Shown here: piece after piece, positions 55,113-63,527 of the stretch
Numbering within the stretch: position 1 is the stretch's first letter
Layout of the letters: every line of letters starts with the position of its first letter
Source of the DNA: Pseudemcibacter sp038106445
Lineage (GTDB): Bacteria; Pseudomonadota; Alphaproteobacteria; Sphingomonadales; Emcibacteraceae
Direction of reading: 5' to 3'
NCBI GenBank assembly: GCA_038106445.1
Contig: JAYODU010000011.1
Span: forward strand, 1 to 64,000
Length of the DNA stretch: 64,000 nt
Notes under the pieces: model-generated
What the model saw: only the letters and a program-made list of their open reading frames with translations
Databases searched by the model: none
Told to the model about the DNA's origin: nothing
Made by a program: the position numbers and the translations under genes

Positions 55113-56213
55113 TTATCTTCTGTTACGGCGGCGTTGCTTCGCCGGTGCTTTTCTTGGCGGCTGAATGTCGGTAAATTCACTTAAAGCCTTGCCAGTTAGA
55201 CGTTTTTCGCCTTCGGCTGTTTTATACACCAGATCATAGTCAGCAAGATAGCGAAAATTTGTCACAACAGGATTTGATTGTGCAAATGATTTTTCAAAAA
55301 AGTTAAGATGATCCGTTAAATTAAAATGGTTGAATTTCTTGCCGTAATTGATTGTGCCCGAAATTTCGCCATTATTTCCTTTTGCGGAAATAGTTATACG
55401 TTTTGGATAACTGGCATCTTTTTCTTTGGTCATTCGCTCATATTTGACATTGATATCATCAAATTCGTCGATAACTTCGCCATTTCCCAAAAGCTTGAAA
55501 ATTATATCTTCTTTTTGGTCCGGCCTTGTGATGGCAGATAAAAATGGTTTTTCTTCCTGACTGCTTACACCAACAACACGCGTCCAGTTTTTCATTAGCT
55601 GGTCAACTTTATCAGTCATTAATACATGGACACCAAAACCGGATGCCTGATCTACTTTGTGAACCGGACCGGAAGGATTAAATCCGGCTTCCGGGCCTAA
55701 ATGCCAATTGCCACGTCCACTTAAGAAGGGAGCATAAAAAGATGTTTGTATAGACCCATCTTCACTGGAATATTTATTATGATCAAAAGATGGGAACTTT
55801 GAAGCTAGTTCCATGTCAGCTATGCCCATGGTATTCTCCAGATGTAGGGAATAGCCGCCATTTTGCTGTTTTAATCGGTGCGTATGTATAAAAATATCAA
55901 AAGCATTATCGTTAAAGCCCCATTCACCGCGATCACGTCCATTTTTTATAACGTAAAGTTCCCCTTCGGGTGTGACCAGAGTGCCCAGCATTACGCCGTG
56001 TTCATTACCCACGGGCCATGGGAAATTTGCGACTAGAAACTGACTGGTTATCAAAGAACCATCACTAAGGTAGAGATATTGTTCCCAATATTCTGTATAA
56101 TCACTGTCATCTAGCATTGATGGTTTTGATGCATTAGACGATTGCGCCATCACGGATTGCGCCATGATTATGCATGTAACAGCTAACTGAATGAAGGTGA
56201 AAAAAGAACGCAT
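55113..56213 (-). CDS. secreted Svf1/AttH-like (lipocalin-type) protein
   Basis: ATG 56213 follows AGGAAAG; a GTG seven codons earlier is less likely. Signal peptide MRSFFTFIQLAVTCIIMAQSVMA. The N-terminal domain contains EYWEQYLYLSDGSLITSQFLVANFPW and GELYVIKNGRDRGEWGF, resembling the Svf1/AttH/CrtC hydratase fold (two lipocalin-like halves), with a second half ~190-350 and a basic C-terminal tail (PPRKAPAKQRRRNRR). 366 residues. A lipid or hydrophobic ligand is plausible; no catalytic residues are certain. Sits between the CDP-alcohol transferase and the flippase. Confidence 0.6.
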   Translation of the reverse strand: MRSFFTFIQLAVTCIIMAQSVMAQSSNASKPSMLDDSDYTEYWEQYLYLSDGSLITSQFLVANFPWPVGNEHGVMLGTLVTPEGELYVIKNGRDRGEWGFNDNAFDIFIHTHRLKQQNGGYSLHLENTMGIADMELASKFPSFDHNKYSSEDGSIQTSFYAPFLSGRGNWHLGPEAGFNPSGPVHKVDQASGFGVHVLMTDKVDQLMKNWTRVVGVSSQEEKPFLSAITRPDQKEDIIFKLLGNGEVIDEFDDINVKYERMTKEKDASYPKRITISAKGNNGEISGTINYGKKFNHFNLTDHLNFFEKSFAQSNPVVTNFRYLADYDLVYKTAEGEKRLTGKALSEFTDIQPPRKAPAKQRRRNRR

Positions 56214-56235
56214 AAAGTACTTTCCTGAAATCACC

Positions 56236-57153
56236 CTATTTTATTATTTCCTTAAGACGCAGGGTGAAAAGATTATTTAACAACTTTTGTTTTTGAACTA
56301 GAAATATCAAAGCAATGTTCAGTGCAAATATTTCAAACAAAAAATAATATACTGGCTCACCGATAATTGACGTAACAAATACGGCAAAAGTACGATAATT
56401 AGCACATTGTATGGCCCAACTATTAACCGCAGGTGAATAGAGTTCTCTGTAAAGTGCTCTGATTTCCGGCTCTTTTTCGGGCGCAAGTGTTAGCACTTCT
56501 TTTAATGAACGGCGAAAAGTATTATCCACACCACTGAATGCATATTGCATCCTTATATAACCAATATGAAGTTGATTAGCGATTTGCCCGAGTGCACCTT
56601 TTTGCCTGCCTTCTTCAATCATGGTATTAATGTTTGGCAAGTCCGCATTTTCCTTACCTTTTCCCCAAAAATCATACTCGCTGCGTTGAAGTTCATATGC
56701 CCCGGACTGTATCGCATGGCAGAGACCAGCAAAAATTGAAATATACCAGATCTGATTGCCCATAATGGGTGCAAGTGCAAGGGAAAGGCCGACATAAACG
56801 CTGATGAATGTGACGTAATCACAGACACCATCAATCACTTTGCCAATTTCAGAGAAATTTTGAGTGACCCTCGCAAGCTGTCCATCAGCCCCGTCAAAAA
56901 CGTGCCACATGAACATCAGCGCGAATCCAAGAACAGCAAACATGGGCGATTGGTAATAATAATAGCAAACACCGGCAAGAAGTCCGCAAAGCATTCCGAA
57001 TGATGACACCATATTGGGCGTAATATTCAACTTGATAAACTGTGGTACCAGCCAGCTGCTTATAGGGTGGATAATATAAAGATTGGTGAATTCTTCAATT
57101 TCACTTGTTCTTTTAATTTCTTCAGAATCTTTTTCCATATTAATGATGCTCAT
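56236..57153 (-). CDS. CDP-alcohol phosphatidyltransferase, possible CDP-inositol-dependent
   Basis: The CDP-alcohol motif D-G-x2-D-G-x2-A-R-x8-G-x3-D-x3-D is complete (Asp87, Asp90, Arg95, Gly104, Asp108, Asp112), and the N terminus shows HPISSWLVPQFIKLNITPNMVS like the transferase half of IPCT/DIPPS. 305 residues, about five helices. A soluble loop after helix 3 (~165-230) is larger than usual. Starts with an ATGA overlap of the epimerase stop. Probable role: joining an inositol-phosphate head group from CDP-inositol to a lipid or second inositol phosphate. Confidence 0.82.
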   Translation of the reverse strand: MSIINMEKDSEEIKRTSEIEEFTNLYIIHPISSWLVPQFIKLNITPNMVSSFGMLCGLLAGVCYYYYQSPMFAVLGFALMFMWHVFDGADGQLARVTQNFSEIGKVIDGVCDYVTFISVYVGLSLALAPIMGNQIWYISIFAGLCHAIQSGAYELQRSEYDFWGKGKENADLPNINTMIEEGRQKGALGQIANQLHIGYIRMQYAFSGVDNTFRRSLKEVLTLAPEKEPEIRALYRELYSPAVNSWAIQCANYRTFAVFVTSIIGEPVYYFLFEIFALNIALIFLVQKQKLLNNLFTLRLKEIIK

Positions 57154-58139
57154 CTGAGCATTTTCCTTAGCCCCTCGTCCATCGTGAACTGCGGCTCATA
57201 TCCAAGTTGTGAAATTGCCTTTTCAATCGACGCTTTTGAATGTCTTACGTCTCCTGTACGAAAATCCCGGTACTCTATATCCGTAAAACTGTTCATGCGA
57301 AGATTATCCTTAATCAGTTCAATTAACTGATTTAGTGATGTTTGACCACCAACAGCTACATTATAGACTTCATTCTTTTCTAGTGTATCACATGTTGCAG
57401 CCAGAATGTTGATCTGCACAACATTTTCAATATAACAGAAATCACGGCTAGTTTCACCGTCACCATTAATATATACAGTGTTTCCCGATTTCACAGCGGC
57501 AACCCATTTTGGGATCACGGCAGCATAGGCGCCTTCCGGATCCTGCCTTGGGCCAAAAACATTGAAATATCTTAGTCCAACTGATTTAAAACCATAAGTA
57601 CGGTAAAAAACATCGGCATAAAGCTCATTAACATATTTTGTAACGGCATAAGGGGATAACGGATTTCCTATTTTATCTTCGACCTTGGGAAGATCTGGAT
57701 GATCGCCATAAGTGGAACTAGAGGCTGCATATACGAAATTTTTAATATTTGCATCCTTTGCTGCGGTGATCATGTTTATAAAACCACTTATATTTGCGGC
57801 ATTTGTTCTTACCGGGTCGGCTATTGATCGCGGGACAGACCCCAAAGCGGCCTGATGTAAAATATAGTCGACACCCGTAATTGCAATTTCGCAGGTGTTA
57901 TAATCGCAAATGTCACCTTCAATAAAATTAAAACGGCTCCATTGTTCCGCTGAAACAATATCTTTCACGGCATCAAGATTATGCTGATGGCCGGTCGCAA
58001 AATTATCGAGCCCCACGACTGTCTGATCAAGAAGGAGTAACGTTTCCAAAAGGTTTGACCCAATAAATCCGGCAACACCGGTTACCAGCCACTTTTTAGG
58101 TGATACGGTCAGTTTTTTGGTTATTTCATTATATTTCAT
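57150..58139 (-). CDS. wbpP: UDP-N-acetylglucosamine C4-epimerase (WbpP/TviC-like)
   Basis: Interconverts UDP-GlcNAc and UDP-GalNAc. Closely follows WbpP: LVTGVAGFIGSNLLETLLLLDQ (NAD site), DNFATGHQHNLD, HQAALGSVPRSI, AASSSTYGDHPDLPKVED, catalytic Tyr164-x3-Lys168 in YAVTKYVNELYADVF, RYFNVFGPRQDP, and NGDGETSRDFCYIENVVQ. The start at 58139 is the one matching the WbpP start; the frame is open 21 codons earlier. 329 residues. Feeds surface-polysaccharide synthesis. Confidence 0.95.
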   Translation of the reverse strand: MKYNEITKKLTVSPKKWLVTGVAGFIGSNLLETLLLLDQTVVGLDNFATGHQHNLDAVKDIVSAEQWSRFNFIEGDICDYNTCEIAITGVDYILHQAALGSVPRSIADPVRTNAANISGFINMITAAKDANIKNFVYAASSSTYGDHPDLPKVEDKIGNPLSPYAVTKYVNELYADVFYRTYGFKSVGLRYFNVFGPRQDPEGAYAAVIPKWVAAVKSGNTVYINGDGETSRDFCYIENVVQINILAATCDTLEKNEVYNVAVGGQTSLNQLIELIKDNLRMNSFTDIEYRDFRTGDVRHSKASIEKAISQLGYEPQFTMDEGLRKMLR

Positions 58140-58266
58140 CAAATAATAGTCTTTAAATAATAATATATTTTTCTTTGTAGTTAACTTATAGCAATATATC
58201 AAGTTTTCAGCATTTAAATACGCAATTATCTAGACCATAAAAGCAGATTAAGTGTATAAGCTTACT

Positions 58267-58695
58267 ATGGAAAAAAACACTAAATCCAAGATCGCTGTGA
58301 TAGGTTTCGTTGCCTTTGTAGTTGCTGTTTATACAGGCAGCTATTTTTACACAAAAAGTAATAACGAACGGTTACTATCGTCGCCTCGACTTGTACTTCT
58401 TGTTGGGTCGGGAGATCAGGTAAATGATAGCTTTTCAAAAATGAACACGGATCAGCGGCTTGCGGAAATAAGAACCATGGCATCGCTGGGTCGTATTTGG
58501 TCGCTATCACAGGCACAATATGACACCGGAACAACAGATATCATTAAGCATTTTTCCGATCATGATTTTGGTGATGATGTAGCTGTTGCAGACTGCCTTG
58601 AATATAGTGAACGGATAAAACAAACCATGGAAGTGAACGCGAGAGCTGCCCTTAAAAGATCTTGGATATTTTATGCTTGTGGCATTATTGACTAG
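58267..58695 (+). CDS. single-pass membrane hypothetical protein
   Basis: About 142 residues with one N-terminal helix (~IAVIGFVAFVVAVYTGSYFY) and a soluble C-terminal part with FVDHDFGDD-like acidic stretch (HFSDHDFGDDVAVADCLEYSERI) and three Cys. No recognised domain. Start at ATG 58267 rather than GTG 58252 is a judgement; neither has a clear ribosome site. Convergent with the TPR regulator at 3 bp. Confidence 0.5.
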   Translation: MEKNTKSKIAVIGFVAFVVAVYTGSYFYTKSNNERLLSSPRLVLLVGSGDQVNDSFSKMNTDQRLAEIRTMASLGRIWSLSQAQYDTGTTDIIKHFSDHDFGDDVAVADCLEYSERIKQTMEVNARAALKRSWIFYACGIID

Positions 58696-58697
58696 TA

Positions 58698-60245
58698 TTA
58701 ATCGGGAACAAGGCCCGCTTTTTTAAACCCTTTTAAATAATATTCCCTGTCCTTTTCCCGCTGAAACCATTTATCACATTCCTGACTTACATTATTCACG
58801 AAGTTGGGATAAAGCCTGAGCACATTGTCCCTGGCAAGTTTAAATGCGTTCTGATCGCCAAGTTCCGCATATATGATCGCCTGAAGTGCATATGGCCAGA
58901 ACCAGTCGGGCGTTTCAAGGGTGCTGATATACTGGCTGGCTTCCTGATATTCACCTTTAAGATAATGATTATGAAATAGCGCAAACCCACACCAGTTTGG
59001 GTGTTGGGGATTAAGTGCCATCGCTTTTTTGACCAGAGATAGCCCCTTGTCAATTTCACCCATCAGACAAAGATAAACTCCACTGTCTGCGAGTACTGCG
59101 GGACTGTTGGGTGCTATGCTTAAGCCCATCTTGATGTTATTTTGAAATTTATCCAGTTCACCTTTATGAAAGTGAATAATGGTAAGCGCATACCAGGCAA
59201 TTGAAAATTGTGCACTAAGTGAAATTGATTTTTCCGCCAGCCTTTGTGCCCTGTCGAGTGCAGGACTGGGATCATCAATCATATTAAAACTGAAACGATA
59301 TTCATCAAGTGCTAAAAATGACAGCCCTGCCCACGCATCAGCATAATGAGGGTCGATTTTGATCGCATTTTCAAGGCTTGCCCGTGCTTTTAAGTGTGCA
59401 GCTTGCGAAAGTTCAAATAAATAATCATGAAACAGAAGCATTGCTTTGTAAGCTTCGATAAATTCCGTACTACTGCGTTTCATATCAATGGCACTGTTTC
59501 GCATAATGGTACCGTAGGCATCACCAATTGTTGCGCTTACCTCGCTTGCAATTTCATCCTGTACTGTGATGATGTTTTCCGGTGTTAAAATGCGGTCATA
59601 ATTGTTGGTCCAGATAATAGCCCCGTTGGTACCATTCACAAGCTGTGCACTGACGCGTACATTATTTCTGGCCTGGCGAATGCTGCCGCTTAACACATAA
59701 TGAGTTTCAAGCTCCTTTGATAATTCACGAACATCCACTTCTTTACCGCGGTAAAGATTGGTTACCTTGCGGCTGATGACAAAGAGACTGGGGCTCAGGC
59801 TTAACTGATTGATGATTTCTTCCGTAATGCCATCTGCAAACATACCTATCGTTTCTTTGGTGCCCATAAACTCAAACGGAAGAACAGCAATCGCCGGGCC
59901 GGTTGGTGGTGCGGCGGCCGCTTTAATAACGGGATCGTCACTTAGGTTTTTAATAGTATCATTTGTTACAAAGGATGGCTCATATGTACCTTTTGGAAGA
60001 CTTATAACTATTTCATCGTCACTGCCTTCATCAAGGTAATAATGTTCAAGAAGGCGGCGTAGACGTCCGGCTTCAACCCTGACGATTGCATCAGTTTGCG
60101 GGTCAAAATTTTCATCCTTATCAAAAACTTCCAATCCGATTGTATACCCTTTAATGAGTGATGCGTTTCCGGCCAACGATTCATTTACTACATAAGACAG
60201 AAAGCGCTGCGGCCGAAGTTTGTTTTCAAACAGAACGCTTTGCAA
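58698..60245 (-). CDS. TolB/TPR-type regulatory protein with winged-helix-like N-terminal domain
   Basis: N-terminal DNA-binding-like domain of the kind RPQRFLSYVVNESLAG...IKGYTIGLEVFDKDENFDPQTDAIVRVEAGRLRRLLEHYY..EIVISLPKGTYEPSF (~1-90), then a linker, a TolB-like segment (~115-230, IAVLPFEFMGTKETIGMFADGITEEIINQLS) and TPR repeats (~270-515). Predicted start TTG 60245 lies inside the conserved domain; the frame continues 22 codons upstream (SPEHIKKQLDRIL...) to TAA 60314-60312 with no ATG, GTG or TTG. Either CTG/ATT is used or the 5' end is mutated. Targets unknown. Confidence 0.75.
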   Translation of the reverse strand: MQSVLFENKLRPQRFLSYVVNESLAGNASLIKGYTIGLEVFDKDENFDPQTDAIVRVEAGRLRRLLEHYYLDEGSDDEIVISLPKGTYEPSFVTNDTIKNLSDDPVIKAAAAPPTGPAIAVLPFEFMGTKETIGMFADGITEEIINQLSLSPSLFVISRKVTNLYRGKEVDVRELSKELETHYVLSGSIRQARNNVRVSAQLVNGTNGAIIWTNNYDRILTPENIITVQDEIASEVSATIGDAYGTIMRNSAIDMKRSSTEFIEAYKAMLLFHDYLFELSQAAHLKARASLENAIKIDPHYADAWAGLSFLALDEYRFSFNMIDDPSPALDRAQRLAEKSISLSAQFSIAWYALTIIHFHKGELDKFQNNIKMGLSIAPNSPAVLADSGVYLCLMGEIDKGLSLVKKAMALNPQHPNWCGFALFHNHYLKGEYQEASQYISTLETPDWFWPYALQAIIYAELGDQNAFKLARDNVLRLYPNFVNNVSQECDKWFQREKDREYYLKGFKKAGLVPD

Positions 60246-60362
60246 AATTCTATCAAGCTGCTTTTTAATATGTTCAGGTGATGTAGAAATGTTATCTTCA
60301 ATCAGTTGTTGTTACCTAATTGATATAACATACATTTTATGTCAAAAATGAGAAGAGTATTT

Positions 60363-60448
60363 TTATAGTTATCAGCGGTGCCAGTGAAGGGGGAACAGTG
60401 ACCGGTCGAGAATAATAGTCACGAAACTGGCACCGCTGATAACTATAA
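60363..60448. repeat. 23-bp perfect inverted repeat with 40-nt loop
   Basis: Bases 60363-60385 and 60426-60448 are perfect inverse complements (outer end TTATAG, inner end GCCAGT/ACTGGC) separated by 40 bp. It lies between the acyl-CoA dehydrogenase stop and the regulator gene, both minus strand. No T-run, target-site duplication or transposase seen. It may be a strong terminator, a small-RNA hairpin or a MITE-like element. Most of 60316-60482 is this element. Confidence 0.85.
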
Positions 60449-60482
60449 TACGATGCCGGATTTCAAAACCTTCGCAATTAAT

Positions 60483-61619
60483 TTATTTTTCTGTAAGTTC
60501 CCTTGAAATGATCATTCGCTGGATATCAGATGTACCTTCGTAGATCTGGCAAACTCTCACGTCCCGATAAATTCTTTCAACTGGAAAATCATTGAGATAG
60601 CCATAACCACCAAGTGTCTGGATAGCGACGGAACATATTCTTTCTGCGGCTTCCGATGCAAACAACTTGGCCATCGCTGCTTCCTTAAGACACGGAATTC
60701 CCTGATCACGAAGTGATGCAGCGTTAAGTACCATCAGCCTTGCGGCTTCAAGTTCTGCTTCCATATCGGCAAGCCTGAACCCAACCGCCTGATGTTTTAT
60801 GATTGGTTTTCCAAAAGTCACACGTTCGTTGGCATATGATATGGCGGCATCAAGAGCTGCGCGGGCCATGCCAACACTTTGTGCGGCAATGCCGATACGC
60901 CCTGCTTCCAGATTTGAAAGGGCGAGCTTATATCCTTCCCCAACTTCACCAAGCACCATATCATCAGTGACTTCAAGATCATCAAAATTAAGCGCGCATG
61001 TATCTGATGCTCTCTGGCCAAGTTTGTGTTCGACGTTAGCAACCGAATAGCCGGGCGTGTCGGTTGGTACAAGAAAGGCGGTTATCCCTTTCTTGCCTGC
61101 ATCAGGGTCTGTGACAGCAAAGATAATGGCATAGTGGCCGATTTTACCGTTACTGATAAACATTTTTGATCCGTTTATTACCCAGCCACCGTTGGTTTTT
61201 TGTGCTTTGGTTTTTAAATTACTTGCGTCCGAGCCTGCACCGGATTCTGTAAGGCAGAATGCTATGAATTTTTCACCTCTTGCAAGCGGGGTAAGGATTT
61301 CTTTTTTTTGTTTATCGGTTCCGGCATTTTCAATCAGGGACAAACTAGGGGAGTTTGTTACGCTCATCACCGTACTGATAGAACCGTCACCGGCTGCAAT
61401 TTCCATTAGTGCAAGTGCATAGGCAACATAATCGGTTCCGGCACCCCCCCATTCGTCAGATACGGTCATGCCCATAAGGCCAAGTTCACCCATTTTATGA
61501 AGCACTTCAATTGGGAACGCGCATTCCCGGTCCCATTCAGCGGAATTGGGGACGAGTTCATTTTGTGCAAAATCCCGGGCCATGTCGCGGATCATATTCT
61601 GCTCTTCGGTAAGTCTCAT
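60483..61619 (-). CDS. acyl-CoA dehydrogenase (short/branched-chain type)
   Basis: FAD enzyme of acyl-CoA oxidation. Motifs: AFCLTESGAGSDASNLKTKA (~133-152), VINGSKMFISNG, VTFGKPIIKHQAVGFRLADME, and catalytic Glu361 in CQIYEGTSDIQRMIISREL. 378 residues, usual length. One base before the thiolase gene stop, so both are in one minus operon. Substrate chain length is not evident; short- or branched-chain is likely from the length and neighbours. Confidence 0.93.
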   Translation of the reverse strand: MRLTEEQNMIRDMARDFAQNELVPNSAEWDRECAFPIEVLHKMGELGLMGMTVSDEWGGAGTDYVAYALALMEIAAGDGSISTVMSVTNSPSLSLIENAGTDKQKKEILTPLARGEKFIAFCLTESGAGSDASNLKTKAQKTNGGWVINGSKMFISNGKIGHYAIIFAVTDPDAGKKGITAFLVPTDTPGYSVANVEHKLGQRASDTCALNFDDLEVTDDMVLGEVGEGYKLALSNLEAGRIGIAAQSVGMARAALDAAISYANERVTFGKPIIKHQAVGFRLADMEAELEAARLMVLNAASLRDQGIPCLKEAAMAKLFASEAAERICSVAIQTLGGYGYLNDFPVERIYRDVRVCQIYEGTSDIQRMIISRELTEK

Positions 61620-61620
61620 T

Positions 61621-62805
61621 TTACATCAGCTCAACGGCGACAGCCGTTGCCTCCCCACCACCAATACAAAGGCTGGCGATGCCGCGTTTTTTACCGTGTG
61701 TTTTCAAGGCGGCAATAAGTGTAATGATAATACGTGATCCTGATGACCCGACGGGATGGCCAAGGGCACAGGCCCCACCATGAATATTCACTTTATCGTG
61801 GGATAAATTAAGATCATGCATTGCGGCCATCGTTACAACGGCAAAGGCTTCATTAATTTCATAAAGATCCACATCATCATCGGTCCAGCCGGTTTTTTCA
61901 AAAAGCTTGTTCATTGCACCAACCGGTGCAGTGGTAAACCAGTTTGGTTCCTGTGAATGCACCGAATGTCCAATTATTTTTGCCATCGGTTTAAGTCCAC
62001 GTTTTTCTGCTTCGCTTTCCTTCATCAAAATAAGGGCTGATGCACCATCGGAAATTGAACTTGCGTTTGCGGCGGTGACTGTGCCGTCTTTTGCAAATGC
62101 CGGTCGCAATGTAGGGATTTTTTCCGGGCTGGCTTTTCCGGGTTGCTCATCGGTATCAATGACGGTTTCGCCCTTTCGGCCTTTGACTGTTACAGGGGTA
62201 ATTTCGCTTTTGAAATATCCCTTTTCAATGGCATTTTTTGTGCGGCTTAGCGATGCAATGGCAAATTCATCCTGTGCTGCGCGTGTGAATTGGTATTTTT
62301 CAGCTGTCCTTTCAGCAAATACACCCATAAGCTGGCCTTTATCATAAGCATCTTCAAGCCCGTCCAGAAACATGTGGTCCTTGGCTTCCGTGTGACCAAT
62401 TCTTGCGCCACTACGCATTTTAGACAGAAGATAGGGTGCATTGCTCATACTTTCCATACCACCCGCGACAACAATATCGGAGCTACCTGCCATAATTGCA
62501 TTATGAGCCAGAATAACTGTTTCCATGCCGCTGCCGCACATTTTATTGACTGTGGTGCAGGCAGTGCTAAGTGGAAGGCCTGCACCAATAGATGCCTGCC
62601 GTGCCGGGGCTTGTCCGATGCCAGCAGGCAGGACGCATCCCATCAGGGTTTGATCAATATCTTCTGGCTTCAGATTGGTTTGTGCCATGGCCCCTTTGAT
62701 TGCTGCTGCACCCAGCTCTGGCGCGGTTACAGTGGCAAAATGGCCTTGAAATCCTCCCATTGGTGTGCGAGACATACCTACAATTACGATTTGTTCTTCG
62801 GCCAT
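61621..62805 (-). CDS. acetyl-CoA C-acetyltransferase (thiolase)
   Basis: Catalyses thiolytic cleavage or condensation of acetoacetyl-CoA. Catalytic Cys90 in TTVNKMCGSGMETV, His350 in GGACALGHPVGSSGSR, and Cys380 in CIGGGEATA. The conserved NEAFA motif is present (YEINEAFAVV). 394 residues. First gene of the operon with acyl-CoA dehydrogenase, divergent from a TetR regulator that may control it. Confidence 0.95.
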   Translation of the reverse strand: MAEEQIVIVGMSRTPMGGFQGHFATVTAPELGAAAIKGAMAQTNLKPEDIDQTLMGCVLPAGIGQAPARQASIGAGLPLSTACTTVNKMCGSGMETVILAHNAIMAGSSDIVVAGGMESMSNAPYLLSKMRSGARIGHTEAKDHMFLDGLEDAYDKGQLMGVFAERTAEKYQFTRAAQDEFAIASLSRTKNAIEKGYFKSEITPVTVKGRKGETVIDTDEQPGKASPEKIPTLRPAFAKDGTVTAANASSISDGASALILMKESEAEKRGLKPMAKIIGHSVHSQEPNWFTTAPVGAMNKLFEKTGWTDDDVDLYEINEAFAVVTMAAMHDLNLSHDKVNIHGGACALGHPVGSSGSRIIITLIAALKTHGKKRGIASLCIGGGEATAVAVELM

Positions 62806-62848
62806 TTAAGTTTCTCCAAAATAAGATGTGCTTTGAGAATTAAAATAT

Positions 62849-62864
62849 GTTACTATCGGGTAAC
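62849..62864. promoter_or_regulatory. possible TetR operator in divergent promoter region
   Basis: GTTAC-N6-GTAAC forms a small perfect palindrome between the thiolase start (62805) and the tetR start (62930), 44 bp upstream of the thiolase ATG. Position in a shared divergent promoter region is typical for local TetR regulators. No experimental support. Confidence 0.35.
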
Positions 62865-62929
62865 TTTATAAACAAGTCACAATTTATACGCAAGTTATAA
62901 CAAGTATAACATGCGCAGGGCGGACATAA

Positions 62930-63526
62930 ATGCAAAAAAGCTTAAGTAGAGAACAAAAGCGACAGCAAAAGCTGGATGTGATTTTACGTAATGCATCCAA
63001 AGCATTTATGGAACGCGGATATTATAAGACATCGCTGGATGATATTGCGAGTATGCAAAATGTCACCAAACCGACCCTTTATTATTATATCAAGAACAAA
63101 GAAGACATTCTGGTTAAATGTGAAGAAGTAACCTGTGGCCGCATTAATGCAATGCTTGACGATGTAATGAAGGATGATGTTAGTGGCTATGAAATGCTTT
63201 ATAATTTTATTATGAAGTATATCCCCATTATCACGGATGATGTGGCACGTTGTCATGTAAAGCATCGTGGACAGATGGAAGACCCTGATCTTGCAAAAAA
63301 AAGCATTCATAATCATAAGGATATCGAAAACAGAGTTCGTGAAATTATCAGAATTGGCATAAAGGATGGTTCGATCCGTGACTGTAATTCAACGATCCTT
63401 GCAATACTGCTTTTTGATAGTCTTAATGGGCTTACAAGCTGGTATAAATCTGATGGTCCGGTCAAGGAAAATGAACTTATAGAAGAAGTTTTAAAACTGG
63501 TAACCCAAGGGGTTTCAGGGGTCTGA
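62930..63526 (+). CDS. TetR family transcriptional regulator
   Basis: N-terminal TetR helix-turn-helix: AFMERGYYKTSLDDIASMQNVTKPTLYYYIKNKEDILV (~24-60). The ligand domain ~75-198 has a FadR/AcrR-like length and no specific motif. 198 residues. Divergent from the thiolase/acyl-CoA dehydrogenase operon and immediately ahead of meaB (1 bp gap), so it probably senses an acyl-CoA and controls this neighbourhood. Confidence 0.88.
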   Translation: MQKSLSREQKRQQKLDVILRNASKAFMERGYYKTSLDDIASMQNVTKPTLYYYIKNKEDILVKCEEVTCGRINAMLDDVMKDDVSGYEMLYNFIMKYIPIITDDVARCHVKHRGQMEDPDLAKKSIHNHKDIENRVREIIRIGIKDGSIRDCNSTILAILLFDSLNGLTSWYKSDGPVKENELIEEVLKLVTQGVSGV

Positions 63527-63527
63527 T

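Noticed and set aside
62290..62871. A 193-codon frame antisense to the thiolase gene
   Set aside because: Overlaps a gene with clear catalytic motifs; its translation is Cys/His-rich noise without a recognisable fold.
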